The notes beneath the pieces are model-generated. The model had not been told where the DNA came from and searched no databases. It was given only the letters and a program-made list of their open reading frames with translations. Shown here one piece after another: positions 11,501-26,500 of a DNA stretch of 64,000 nt. The DNA is from Phoronis australis. Taxonomy: Eukaryota > Phoronida > Phoronidae. The stretch covers positions 63,910 to 127,909 of the forward strand of contig NMRA01000323.1 of NCBI GenBank assembly GCA_002633005.1, read 5' to 3'. Each line of letters starts with the position of its first letter. Within the stretch, counting starts at the first letter, position 1. A program made the translations under genes and the position numbers.

Positions 11501-14500
11501 CCAACTTAAGTCTGTAAGTCCAGTATTTGATTCGTTTTTCACTTTAAAGTGAGATGATCAGATGAATTGAGGAATCACCAATATTTCGGGGTAGAATGGT
11601 CAAGCACAGCCCAACACACATTGCTGTGCATATGGGGAACCCAGTGTGTCCTGAGTGTGGTGCTAACGTTGAAACCCCTACACACCTGTAGAGCCTTGTC
11701 CAGCATTTTATAGGTTAAGGAGCAACCTACTGGATGGCACTGTTTCATGCCTACAACAATATATAGTGCATGGCAACAAACGTAAGTCTGTCTGTTAAGG
11801 AGACGGGTAGACTTGAAAACTTCCTTCACGAAGAACCCTGACATGGCTCTCGTGATTTAACTCAGTTGTTTGGTGCAAAGGGGCCCAACCATGAGGCCTG
11901 CGCATGTCTGATGCACCACAAATGACTACAGACCACCTTCACTGTTTCTTTTTCCAGCAAGATCACCGGATATGCAGAAGCAGAGGTGGTTATGTAGTCT
12001 ATCTGAAACTTGCAACTTGGATCAAATACCAAGTATTAAGGACAGAGGAATTGCCTTCTGGGCTACTGATGTTTGTCTAGACATGTGTCATCTTTTACCC
12101 TCACTTCAGGGATTCTACAATAGAGTGTGGAAGCAACTTCTACTGTGACACTTGTTCTGGGGAAACACTGGACCCTGCTGCCATGGACAGAAGTGAACAG
12201 TGAGATGTCCAGACTTGGGAATTAATGGGTATCATATTGATCCAGGGTAGACTGTTAAAAAGATACTAAACCGTGTTTTGGTGATTTCAACCGATGTAAT
12301 CGTCCTTCTGCCATAGGCGACCATTGTTGCCTGAACACGTCTGACACAATTGCGGCATGGAATCGTCTACATTTTTTTAAAGGGGACAAAGAAAGGACAA
12401 CGCTGATCCCAAAAACAGGCAATAACTGTACCACGATGGAAAACAGAGATGTCATTTACAGTCAATAGCTCAGTAAGGAAAGACACTAAGACAGACATGA
12501 TGATTATGTCTTGAACAACCAATGAGAGCATAAACAGGATTGCCATGATGTCATTAACAACCAATGACAACAAGGGAAATATTGAGTATACTAAATGACA
12601 TCGGACATAAAAAGTGTACACATTTTCCTCATTGAACGTAATGCAAAAAATCTCCAAATTCATCCGAGTGGAGTTGATGTAGAAGCTGACACGAAAACAG
12701 AAAGGCAGCCAGTGAATATAATCTTCACCACCACAAAGTGCAGCACAATATTGTGAAACGGAGTACAACAATTTTTCTTTGTCGAGGGCAAAGTTATCCT
12801 ACCAGAAAAAGCTGAGTTTCGAAATAGTCGCATCATATTGGAATTCACTAACCCGCCAGACGGCGATCAGGTCTTTGGTGGACAGGCGTTCAGCGCCACC
12901 TACAGAGCCCAGGTAATGCGAACGAGAGGTTTCAACCTACTGGTATAAATAGGATTTTAACATCTTTCCTGCTATTACAATACAAATTTCCACTGCTGGA
13001 CAGCGGGATGTACTAATGGCTTACGGAAAAGGCAAACCAAGGAAATTTTGATCCCAGCTGATGTCAAAAGGATAAAATAAATTAGTGAACTTAAACTAAT
13101 CAATCATTGGGAGGGGTTGACAGCGGAATTTGTTCCTGTTTTCTGTCCACCAAATCTGAGTTGGAATTAAATCGGAAGTCACTTCTGTGTGGTCATTACT
13201 CTAGAGAGTGCCAAAATGAAAAGTTTTCCATTGACCTCTCTGCCACACCATAGGCATCTCACTTGAGTGATAAAAGCATTAGTTTCAAATAAAAACTCAT
13301 AGTTTACTTTCTTTGTCACTACATATCAGAACCTCAAACTACACTGACAGCTGATTGGCCAGCTATAACAGACCCTGGATAGTTTGGCAACCTATTAAAT
13401 GACAGGAACTGTCAACTGGCATCATTAAACAACCATCAAAACAGTCATCCAGACTGCTTTGCCAACAACAGCTTACTAGTTATTATGCAACAAAGCTGAA
13501 AGTTGCATAACAGTCTGAGTTGGACCTGCACATTCTTGGCCAATGTTTGCACAAGTACCCTATTCACCCTAATAAGTGCCCATGCCCCTATAAGCACCCC
13601 CATGCATTTTCAGACTTTGCTAAAATAAGATGCCTTGCGTACAGTTCTAAAATTCTACAGTAATGTCTTCAATTTATTAATAAGATCCGACAGTCCTTAA
13701 AAAATCATTGTGAGTGGCATTAAAGTCCTTCTCTCACGCGTTGTTACCGGGGTAACCCTTATTACATGGTTAGAAGATGTTATAAGGATCCAAGAAGTAC
13801 CTACCCCATAACTAATACACGATCCATACTCGAAAACAGTTTAAATGAACGCGCCACTCACGATTCACACCCGAAGAAACACCGCCATTTTGAACTTGCC
13901 GCGAACCCGGAAGTACAATTCATTCAGGAACCCAGGCCGAGAAAACGCCGTCAGTGCGACTGGAGCAGTGCCTGTACTGTTACCAGCCAGCAAACGGGGA
14001 TAAAAAAATCGACAGCGCGCCTTAATTTTGATAAAATCAAACTACGGACAATTTTATGGAATTTGCTGAAGAAATGTGGCGAATAAATTTTGACAGAAAT
14101 TATTTTGCTAGACTCGGGACCGCAGCCTATCGGACCCGGTGCGGATCGAGACCAGACACTGGCGAACGGTAAATGCATGCGGTTGCAAGCTGTTTTGTCG
14201 AAGTAAAATGGTCAAATGATAAATGCTGCATATATTCAAGGGTAGTTTCAGACACTTGCATGAAATTACGGGCTGGTTAGTCCTGTGTCACACTGCCGCG
14301 GCAGACCTTAGTTAGCCTCAGTCACCAGCTACCAGTGAAGACTATAGTCAAAATACAGCTTGTTAGTAGGCCTATACAGCCTCCCGTTCAGTAGCGCTAG
14401 GACCTCGCTAAGAAGCATGACTTCGCGAGATTACGTGAGATATTGCCGTGTATTTTAAATGAGAACATGTGGACTAGGATTTTGCAAGGTCCTAGCGTAG

Positions 14501-17500
14501 GTCCTAGCGTCTAGTGAACGCACGCCAGCTTTGCGCCAAGACTACCCTTAGGCCTAACTGGTCGCTGGCCACAAACACAAAAAACACGAAAATTGAACAA
14601 AGTTTCTTTTTTGTAGCAACGTTTGTCAAAATGTATCAACGTTAAATCTTCACAAATTACAAAGTAGCCGATTGAACATGCCTTTCAGTTCAGCAAAAGT
14701 CGACATTGTAGGTGCCGTCAGAAATGAGACGAAGTCCAACGGGAATGTGAGCACATTTATCTCTTAATGAGTAACAACTGCGAGGCTGAAATTTGGTGAA
14801 CACTGTTGAATCGTGCAGAATAGTAAGTAAAGATATGTCTAACTAAATTTCACCGTAATTTGTTGGCGAAAACAATTTACACAAAGTTTTAAACTCGTAA
14901 CTTATCCCGCTGTCCTCCAATATGGCCGACGCGATCCAAACAAAGTGACCCAAATTTCGCCACAAAACTTGCAATAACTTTACACTGCTTGCCCCGATTT
15001 TGATACTTTTTCGATTTTTACTGAGTAGAATGTACTACCTTTCCGATGATAGTAAAGTACTTTTTCAAAACGAGGAAAAAATAAAACCGAAAAAAAATTG
15101 GTTCGACCCATATTGGTTCCTAGGTTTGACCCGCCTACGTAAGGAACTAAACACCAATGCTATTTGAACATACTAAGTACGCGTAGCATTCCAAAAAAAA
15201 TCAACGACCACTAACTACAAACTATAAATACACTATATATGCAAACGAACCACGATATATTACTAATAAAACAAAATAATGAAGACTTTTCGAGCAAGCC
15301 ATAGCACATTCAGTTACAAGGAAAAAATGGCGGCGTTCAGGACAAGTTCCTGAACTGATGAGCCAGAAATGTGGGTACGGAAATAACCGATGGCAACCGG
15401 TAATCATACGCTCAGAGAGAAGGGTCAAATACTGTTAAAAAATCGCTTTTGGCAAGAAAGGCGAAAAGAATATAAAGAAAGGGTGTCGAAAATAAGAATT
15501 TATGTAGTAAGCATTTTCGGATACTAGAACCACATGGGCAGTTTGCAACAAGGACTTTAAGTAGACCGCAAGCCTCGCGAACGTTCGACGCTATATCAGT
15601 ATTTAGCTGTGACTATACACTTCAAACCTCCGCCGTGCTTTAAAGAGAATGCAAAAGTTTTGCTGATCTTGCGAGGAACATGTCCCACTATGGTCTGGCC
15701 TTTCAGAACAGACGCAGCGTACTTGTCAATGGGATTGTATTATATCTTTCGAATTGTACTGATCTTCTCCGGCCTCAACAGGAATCCAAATTTCTTTGTA
15801 CACATAAAAACTGCGAATGGAAGACTAATAAAAACCACGTGGCTAGGAAGCGTGTGCTACATACATGTACCTGTAAAAGAAGATATTAGTCTTCGGGAAC
15901 TATCTATTCATGAAATGGATAGCATAACATTGGCAAGAAATAAAAATTGGCACTATTTTCCGAAAGTTTCTAATGCCATAAAAAACTCTTGCGTTATTTT
16001 TAAGAGGAATTATTTAATTAATCGTAATTGTTTCTAAAGTCAACATGACCCACTGATAGTGAACACTTCTGCACCCTTACACCCTGAATCTCATCTCGCA
16101 TCCAGTCACCCGGTGACTCAATAACATTTAATATCGTCTTTACCAAAACAATTCTCAAATGTTTTAAGTAGACAAGACCACCAAGTGCTAAGTAAAAGGT
16201 TCTGCTTTAATTACTGCTTATGTCAATTTCTTTAGTTACAATGCACACCTAGATCGTTGCATTGCATTCACTCTGGCAAATGAACTCTGATGACACGTAC
16301 GCGCTCGCTCACTGACACACACGCAGACAAACTTCGAAACAAACCTCACGTGACAACATGAAGTGTGTTCGTTCAGAGATTTTTCTTGTGTTGTGGGGGT
16401 ACAATCTACGACCGATTTGGACTTAATCTGTAGTAAATCCCGACTTCACAGGAACTTAAAAATCTTAGGACGCTATTTGGAAAACTTAAGGAGGATTTCG
16501 GGTAATTTGATGAGTCGAAACTGTATTTTTATTCAAGAATTCAAGTTGCCCTATCGACTATCGTGAGGTAGAGACGCATCAGTCGGCGAGTTTTCACCCA
16601 GGGATTTCAGCACAATTTTCTGAAAAATGTTCGTAATTTAACATTGCAGTTTAATAGTAATGCACCACAATTTTGTAGAAAGTCTGTCATAGGTTACAGA
16701 TACGTCACAGAGTGTAAATTTGATGAATCCTAGCTTCCAAGTTCACCTGTTTCAGAAACCGGGATTCAATTCAACCACCTTAGGTTACAATAAGTGCCCC
16801 CTTGAAACGAATTTTTCTAAGCGCCCTGGGCACTTATTAGGGCGAATACGGTAGTACTGAAATAAAGCCCACTACAACCACCTGAAAACGCATGATCACT
16901 GTTTACATCACCAAGAAGAATTGGAGTTGAACAAGGAGAAATTACCAGTTTTTGAAAAATAAGCAAATCTGAGCAACGCAGAAGGAAGCTAATTCTTCAA
17001 ACAGTGCTATTCTCTAGGCTGAGCAAAACCACTACTTGGGACAAGGGGGTACAATGCTACAGAAAAAATCACCAATTTTGGACAAAAATAATCACTAAAA
17101 TTGCAGCTTTTTCATATTTAGAGGGCGTCCAACATTGCTGTGAACCCCTACACCTTTTCAAAACATTGTTTGATGGCAGACGTGGAACAGAACTTGAATA
17201 TGGGACAGCATTACATTTGGTGCCATAGAACTTACATGGAAAATGACCACATAAAATTTCACCCTATTGTGTCCTAGATTGGTGAGATATTACTACAATC
17301 AATCAAAAATTAGCAAATAAAGACTTGCGAGATATTCAGATTGCAGCAAAGCAAACAAAAATTATCACTAGGGGGCACTGCAGTAGTCGTATGTATGTTA
17401 TAACTACATCCAAATTAACTTGTTCACTGCATTTCACAGTGCCAAATAAATTTTGAGGATAACTTAGGAGGATACTTAGGGAAATCGAGTCGGTGGTGTG

Positions 17501-20500
17501 GCTTATTTGCTCACTTTTTCAAACCTGAAATGAGCAAAAATGCCAAGTCATGGTGCATCAAACCTTACTTACCCTTGTTTATATGCATTTGTGTAACTTT
17601 TCAAACAACAAGCACAAAACCTTGGCTAAAACTGACAGAGTCTGACAGTTATTTTTCAACTGGAGAGGACAGGTTTCAAAATGCATCTGGGTAACACTGG
17701 AATCAACTTTGTTTGCTTGGCCTTAATTCCAACACTGGATGAATTGCCCCTTGTTCTCTTCATTCAAGACATTTTTCTAATGCTTGACGTTAAAAGTACA
17801 GAGTCTAGACATAAAGCAAGAAAATATTGCATCACTCACACCAGCTGATCGCTAGTTGTCTGGCACCTCCCTTAATGACAACTGTGAAAAGTACCCATTA
17901 AGGCTAATTAGCACATGTTTGCATAGTTTAATTAATTAGTAACCTGTCAGAGTGTAAACAAATAAAAAGGTCTAGTACATTCTGAGAACATCAAGTACAG
18001 GGTGATCCCTCAAAAACGAATGCAGAGCGGACGTATGTCATTTTCATAATTGTTCATAAGAGTTATGGAACATGATAACGGGGATGGGGGGAGGGGGAAG
18101 AAAAAGTACAATTTCATTATGACTTAAGGTTATGAAGGCGTTTATCAACAAGTCCATGCATTGAGTCAAATAACTAAAAACTACAGATTTTTAACTCACT
18201 CCAGGAAAAGCATACATTTTCAGAAAGCTCCTGGAATTTGATTTTTGACTTAATACCAATCTGCCATTAATTGAATCACCTGACCATGTGATTTCAATAA
18301 AATTTAGCAACAAAGTATCAGGTACATCCATAGTAAGACAATTGTATCAACGGCCAAATTTGTTTGAAATGTATATTTACAATCAAATCTCAAAAATGCT
18401 CTTCAAGTTTTCTAAATTATCGTTTCGTTTCTTTTATGCCACTTCAAAGCTTTTTCATAATAATCTTAAGAGTTCCTATATTTGCAGCCCCTGATGCAAA
18501 AGTGAAAATTTATAAAAAAACTTCTAATAACATTGCAGTGTTCTCCACAAGCTGTTTTGACTAATCACTGCGTCGAGTTTGAATTTTGTCATGATGAGTT
18601 TGGCTTACTTGCGTCAAGTTTGAAAACCTATGCAACAAGATTAAAATATCGGGAGATAAGTTATTTCTTTAGCAAATTAGGACATATTGGATTTTGGTGC
18701 CAGTTCAGTGCATTTATTCTAAGATTTAACACACAAACTACCCATAGCATACATTTGAATTTTGTAAATCCAGTCGAGTTTGAATTTTCTGATAATTAGA
18801 GAACACTGGCATTTTGGAGAAGCGTGCACAAACCCTAGTATCTGAAAGTTTCATAATAATACAACCATCCATTTCTGAGATACGATGTTCCGAAGTTGCC
18901 AAATTTCGACATAGGAACCTACAAACTTCAAAACAATACACAGTACATAAAATGATCTGCCCTCATAAGACAACACAATGCACCTAGTCTCCACCAATAA
19001 CTATAGAAACTGTATGTGAGCAACCGAACAGAACTAGTTTTATCCAACCCCAGGCCCAAACTATAACATGTACAAGACAGAACATTGTCAGGTGCGTTAC
19101 AAACTGGATAATAAATTGTGACGCTTGACAGCATGATGGATGAATTTTAGAAGTAGGATATCTGGAATTTCTCATGAGAGATTCAAATTTAGATGTCGTG
19201 GAGAATGACCATTGCCGTTGGGTTCTTGAAGGTTGAAAATGTGTTGATGTTAACAAGTACAGAGTCTAGACATAAAGCAAGAAAATATTGCATCACTCAC
19301 ACCAGTTGAGTGCTAGTTGTCTGGCACCTCCTTTAATGACAACTGTGAAAAGTACACATTAATGCTAGTTGTCACCTGTTTGCATAGTTTAATTAATTAG
19401 TAACCTGACAGAGTGTAAACAGATAAAAAGGTCTAGTACATTCTGAGAACACCAAGTACAGCCCCGGTGATCCCTCAAAAAATGAATGGAGAAAATTTTG
19501 CACAACTCCTAACTAGAAATCTTTCGGAAAGAACAAAAAAAATAATTGTAAGGTTAAATAAAACATCATCAATACCGACACCATGCGCATCGCAAAAGGA
19601 AAAGATAAAAGAGATGCCCAGTGACCTTATATCAATGCTTTCACACCAGACTTTCGCAACACTTGTCAAGACATAAAAAATTGCCTATTTCTAAAACTAG
19701 GCACATGCTCTAATCTTTAGCAAAACAATTACCGGTAATTGTTCACTGTTCCAAACTGGACAATTATTACTGTAAAATTACCACTAGGAGTCACTGCAGC
19801 ACTCAGATACACCCAATAATTGATGCTAGTCGTCCACACCTCTAACTCCTGTGTCAGAAGTTCCTGGAATTTAGCAGATAGCAACTCGGATACCAAAAGT
19901 TGATGCTAAACTTATAACGTTTCCACTCAAGAGGTACTTAGCAAGATGGAACTGTCCAAAAACGGGAAACTGCTGGTCTTTCTTGGTTAAAATCCTATCA
20001 GCGACATTTCGTGTAGATTCTTCATCAAACTTTGTAGACATTCGCGCAAACATAGAAATATAACAGCCACTAGAAGGTATAGGCCTATCTGTCTGAATAG
20101 TCAAAACCACTAAAAATATCTTGTTAAAAACATATCTGTCAAATTTCGAATTTATCCCAAAACGCGAACCTGTCAACTCTTTAACAGAAACCTATTTATT
20201 AAATTTCAAAACACTCTGCCAAGAAGATTCAAAGATACAGAGGACAATGATAAAATTAAAGTTGCCACTAGGGAGCACAGCAGTAGTTAGATCCATCCAA
20301 ATGTCGTTGCTTCATATAAATACATAAAGACCATGCACAGGGTTTGGGAGATAGAGCCATGCACGCAAAAAATGCTACTAGAAAGCGCCACAGGACTCTG
20401 AGTCGTCCGAAAATTATCTGCTATCCTCTTCACAGCAGAAACACCAATTTTCAAAATCATCATTAGAGTGATTTGGTTGATAGAGGGGCAGATGCCAAAA

Positions 20501-23500
20501 TAGACTAGAAAACAGTTAAAATGTTGAATCCATCCGAAAACAGGAACATGTCATAGTTTCTTCAATACAAAGCTGTTTACCACTTGAAATTTCATAAAAA
20601 TCCGCCAAGGAACTTTAGAGAAACGAAGGAAAACAAAAAAAATGAAAGTACCACTAGGGTGCACAGCGTTTGTCTGATCTGTCTGAAAGTCGTCGTCATC
20701 GGTTGTCAACTTCATATTAAATACACTTGCTAAATGTAATAGATCCTATAGAGGGTTTAGGAGAAACAGCGTTGCGTGCAAAAAAAAAAACTGCCACTAC
20801 GAGGCGCCACAGTATTCGAAGTACACAGAAAATCACCGTCGGCCATCCTCTTCACAATAGGAACATATACGGCAATTTTCATGATCACTGACTGAGTATC
20901 ATCCTTGGATTGGTTTGGTTGATAGAGGGGTGGAAGTCAAAAAAACCAACTCAAGAACAGGTAAAATGGCCACTAGGTGGCGCAAAATACCTTGAATCCA
21001 TTCGAAAATGAAAGGATAGCGTCATCTCACTAATAGATGCGTATCTGCCAAATTTTATGAAAATATGTCAAGTACCTGAAGTTTGAAGATACAGAAGTAA
21101 ACGTATAAGATTAAATTTGCCTCTAGGGGGCACACTGGTAGTCCGATCCTCCTGAAAGTTCGATCATGCTGTCCCATCCATGAAAGGAACACATGTGCAA
21201 AATTTCATAAACATACATCAAAGAGTTTTGGAGATAGAGCAGCGGACGGCGGACACCATATGGATGCCAGCCGGATGGACGGACAGGAATGACAGCATTA
21301 TGTGGGCACATAAAAAGTCCGCCAAATCATCCATCGTCATGATGAACGGCTACTATGATGGTCAGTTCCCCTGAACGCACAACCATCATAGCAGGCCATT
21401 TCCCTTGCACTCAGCCTTCATGAAGTGGAGTAATAAGTCATTCTTTCTCTTTTCTATTGGCTTGTACTGTAACTGGTAATGGCTCAAGTGATGTTTTCAT
21501 GTGTTTGTGTAACTATGTCTATAATAAGCTGCCAAATATATGACTGTATGATTAATTTAGTCCTATAGTGAGTTATAAATGTAGGATGAGTGCCCGAGAC
21601 CCCGAGGTCGTGACGGCGTGTCACATAGAATCGCATCTCGCCTCCAAATTAATGTCGATAACGAAAGTCTTCAAATTGACAGTAACGACCAATACATAAA
21701 CAGTTACAATGTATTGTAACTAGTGAGAAAACTATGCAGCTACATCTTATAGCAATCATATGTGTGAGTTTTAGAGCCGGCAGATTCCTCGATAAAGTAT
21801 TCTCCTTTCACAAGATTACACTAGTACGCAATCCATAGTTTTCCTTCCATGTGGTTCTTAATGTTCCGTAGGATCCTCTTCTCATATTTAGTCAAATATC
21901 TACAACATTATAGATTTTAACTTTCAGTAAAAGTATATATTTTCGGATAGCAGAAAGCCTGTGGAATGTTTGACTTTATATATCAATCAGCCATAGATTG
22001 GGTCGTGTGACTGTATCTGAAGTAATTTAAAAGTTTAGCAAAAAACAGTTTAAGGTACTACATAGATAGCAAAACTGACTTAATTTAATAGTAGCGACCT
22101 TGCCGAGATTTGTGAATACAATATGTAACTGTTGAAAATATAAGTTATGCTATGAGTAAAAATTAATAACAAGTCTCTTACACACCATATGTTGGAAAGC
22201 TTCAGGAGACCTGTAATTAAGTCTGAAAAGATCTCTATACCCACCCGGCTCAAACCTGGGACTTTCTGCAATTGATGCAGACGCTCTGGTCTGCTGAGCT
22301 ATCGCGTCGATCGAGACAACAATAATAGGGCTCCCGCCAGGCCTTCATCCAGGATTTCGAAAATAGGGTGTCCAAAATGAGGTTCCCAATATTCCAGGGC
22401 GTCCATAATTCCGACGCGTAACCCCCCATCCCCAGCAATCTCCCCCCCCCCCAACACACAGATTTTTTTTACAAAAAAATGCATAGACCAAGGTTTTTAC
22501 ATCTAAGTTTACAAAACAGCCTTCTGTAGTGAGCATTTTTAATAAAACATTGGTGTAGACCAAGACTTTTACAATGCTATCAACCAAGTGTGAGCATAGC
22601 AACATTGTATATACTTTGTATGTACATTGTATATTTCTTCCTGCTTTGAAAAAAGAGCCCCCACTGTGAGCCTTCAGAGGCTTCCTAGTAATCATTACAA
22701 TGTGTGTGTCCAAACTTGAAAGGTTCCTATTGACAGTGGGCGTCCAAATGATACATTGGGCGTCCCTGCCAGGGCGTCCATATTAGTGCTGGGGCGTCCA
22801 TTTGGACGCCCAGGACGTACGCTGCATGAAGGCCTGGCTCCCGCTATTACAGAGTTACGTGTTTTGCTTAAATGCCATGTTGATTGGACAAGAAATGAAG
22901 CCTATAGTGTTTAAAGCAAACAAACAAGAACTTCACGACAGAGCAACATACTTGGCAAAATTTCACTAAGTAAAGAAACGAAAAACAAGCAAATTTCATG
23001 ACAGAAGAACATACTTGGTGAAATATTTTTCCAATGAATTAGACTGAAATAAAAAGGTTTTGACAGAGGCCACTTTCAAAAACACAACAATCACCACTTT
23101 TAGACAATGTTCGTCTATCATTACATTGGGCACTTATTGTTATAACTAACCCCACAGAAGCTGTCAGTGGATTTTTGTAGAAAGGCAGGCGCAATTATTG
23201 TTCATCAGACGTGTCAATCAACCTTAGGTAACTGTGTTTTGACATGGTATAATGAGTGCACCTATGTCATTTTCATCAATGTTCATAAGAGTTATCTAAC
23301 ATGATAACGGGGATGGGGGGAGGGGGAAGAAGAACTACAATTTCATTATGACTTAAGGTTATGAAGGCGTTTATCAACAAGTCCATGCATTGAGTCAAAT
23401 ATCTAAAAACTATAGATTTTTAACTCACTCCAGGAAAAGCATACATTTTCAGAAAGCTCCTGGAATTTGATTTTTGACTTAATACCAATCTGCCATTAAT

Positions 23501-26500
23501 TGAATCATCTGATCGTGTGATTTTAATAAAATTTATCAAAAAAAGTATAAGGTACATCCATAGTAAGACAATTGTATCAACGACCAAATTTGTTTGATAT
23601 GAATATTCATAATCAAATCTCAAAAATGCTCTTAAAGTTTTCTAAATTATCGGTGCGTTTCTTTTATGCCACTTCAAAGGTTTTTCATAATAATCTTAAG
23701 AGTTCCTATGTTTAAAGCCCCTGATGCAAAAGTGAAAATTTATAAAAAAAACTTTTAATAACATTTCAGTGTTCTCCACAAGCTGTTTCGAATCATCACT
23801 GTGTCGAGTTTGAATTTTGTCATGAGTTTGGCTTACTTGCGTCAAGTTTGAAAACCTATGCAACAAGATTAAAATATTAATAGATAAGTTATTTCTTTAG
23901 CAAATTAGGACAAATTGGATTTTTATTCTAAGACTTAACACACAAACTACCCATAGCATGCGTTCGAATTTTGTAATTACAGTGCAGTTTGAATTTTCTA
24001 ATGTGGAGAACACTGGCATTTTGGAGAACAGTGCACAAAGCCTAGTATCTGAATATTTCATAATAATACGACCATCAATTTCTGAGATACGATGTTCCGA
24101 AGTTGCCAAATTTTGACATAGAAACCTACAAACTTCAAAACAATACACAGTACATAAAATGATCTGCCGTCATAAGACAACACAATGCGCCTAGTCTCCA
24201 GCAATAACTATAGAAACTGTATGTGAGCAAGTGAACAGAACTGGTTTTATCCAACCTGTAGCAGTCAATTATTTAAATTCAAATTTTCATTAAATATAGT
24301 GATTTATTGAAATATATACATATGGCCATAGGCCCAAAGTATAACATGTACAAGACAGAACATCGTCAGGTGCGTTACAAACTGAATAATAAATTGTGAC
24401 GCTTGAGAGCATGATGGATGAATTTTAGAAGTAGGATATCTGGAATTTCTCATGAGAGATTCAAATCTAGATGTCGTGGGAGAATGACCGTCGCGTCCTT
24501 GAAGGTAAGCACAGTAAAATGGGTATATTTACAAGCAAGAGACCAAGTCTGAGCTATTCACAGTGAGACGAGTGTTTGGCAAGACATGCACCTATAAATG
24601 AATGATGGGACTGTCTGAAAAAGTCCGACTATTTTACTTTAAATTTTATCATGAATAACTGTTTTTAAATATTAACTACTTAAGACTTTTTCACGAGTGC
24701 ATTTTCGTGACAATGAGAATGTTTAGAGAACATTAAGCATCCCTCATGCACAAAAAGTTACCAAGACAGTCAGAGACAGCAGTATACGCCGGCAATGGCC
24801 TAGTGGGGGAATCCCAGAAGAGCAGCTCGCCACATTCAAGCATGAAAATCAAGGAACAGAAAGGACTCTAATTGAGGAAAATATGGTCAAATCGCATGAT
24901 GCTGGCGACAGGCACTGCCGCACTTTGTAAGCACACTTTTTTGAAAGTTTGGTCGAAATCCACCAAGAAATGTCAGAAAAGTTACTTACAGTTGCACAAA
25001 AGCATAAATAGCTGAGAGTTTCAAACTTGAACTCCTACCCAGGAACCCAGCTTTTACATTGTTGCTCAACTACTGGACTCATACCAACGCCTTCGTCCAC
25101 GCATCTTTAATCTCTTCTCCCCATCTCTAAAACCATGAAAGCATTCTCACCTGATTTTGCGCCCCTTGCTTGCCCGTGTGTCCACTTGACCCTTCACCTT
25201 AGTCCTCATCTTCTGCACTTCCAGCCAATGGCGACTCAGTGCTACGGGGTCACTGAGGTCACCGGTCTTCTTCTCAATGAGTTCTCTCAACAGTTGGTGG
25301 TAGAAGTCGTCATCGTTGAACACTTCTTCATTGTAACTGTTCAGGCTGCCTCTGTCCGAACGCCGAGTCTGAAAAAATGTCATGCAAAAATTCTTAAATT
25401 TACTGAAACAGATAGAGACCAGTTTCAAAAAGATGAAATAAAAATAATTCTCAATAATGGGATATCTGAATGAGCAAAACTGACCAATATAGATAATTCC
25501 TCACCTGTTTAGCACACGATACTGCGGACTGGTGAAACTTTATTTTGTAAAATTTATTAACAAAAAAGATTATTCATAAGAAAATTCTCGTCTGTTCTTA
25601 GCTTGGGCTATGCTGTTCACATGTTGAAAAGCAGCATTTATTTCTATTATTTGCAGCGAACAAATTACAATTTTGCCAATTATTTTTTGTGAAAAATACG
25701 TTAAGAATTAGCGCAGCCTGTGTCAGTGTCTCAATGAGAGATTATGATCTCTTGCCAGAAAAAAAAAACAGCTGAGCAATTCCGTAAATTCCAAGACCAA
25801 TGGGAAGTGTCCACAAACACCTAAAGCTTCACTGGTGTCCACCTCTGTCTTCCGTACACCTGTCCCCAATTTTATGGCAAGAGCAATGCGGACCATTCAA
25901 ATGTGTCAACATTGGTGGATCAAAAACGATTAGCAGTGGTCTCATTTCTTACATGTTTGAAAAGGATTACTTACCCTAAACTTCACCAAGTTTGGACAAA
26001 AATAATTGTCAAAACTAGTTGTATGTAACCCAACTAGTCAGATTTTCAACAAAATGTCCGTGGGAACAAGAAAATGAGTTAAAAAAAGAGACAAGTAACT
26101 TGTCAATTGTTGTCAAGTCCTTTCACGTCATCAAATAATTTTTAACTGTCCATTTTAAACTAAACAGTATATTTTTGTGACTCCTCGATGGCAGAAAAAT
26201 ATTAATTCATGACTCAAAACATGGCATGATGGTTTACAATTGTTGAAAATCACCGTCGTTTTGTTTGGAACATGAATTTCAAAAAAACCTTAACTACGGG
26301 AAATTCCCCGCTTAAACTTCACCCTACTGTTGATGCACAGGGAACCGGATTTCAGATACTTTATTTACCATCATGGGACAACGGGGATATCAGCCATAAA
26401 TCTCTATTTTTAAAACTTCTTTTCATGCCTTCATTTTTGACAGCTGAATGTGCCCATTGATCAATCGAAAATCTGAGACATAGTTCCAAAAACGAAAATT

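Noticed and set aside
22345-22713. 122-codon minus-strand frame inside the hAT-type element
   Set aside because: It has no transposase motif and low-complexity Gly/Trp-rich ends; it is probably fortuitous.
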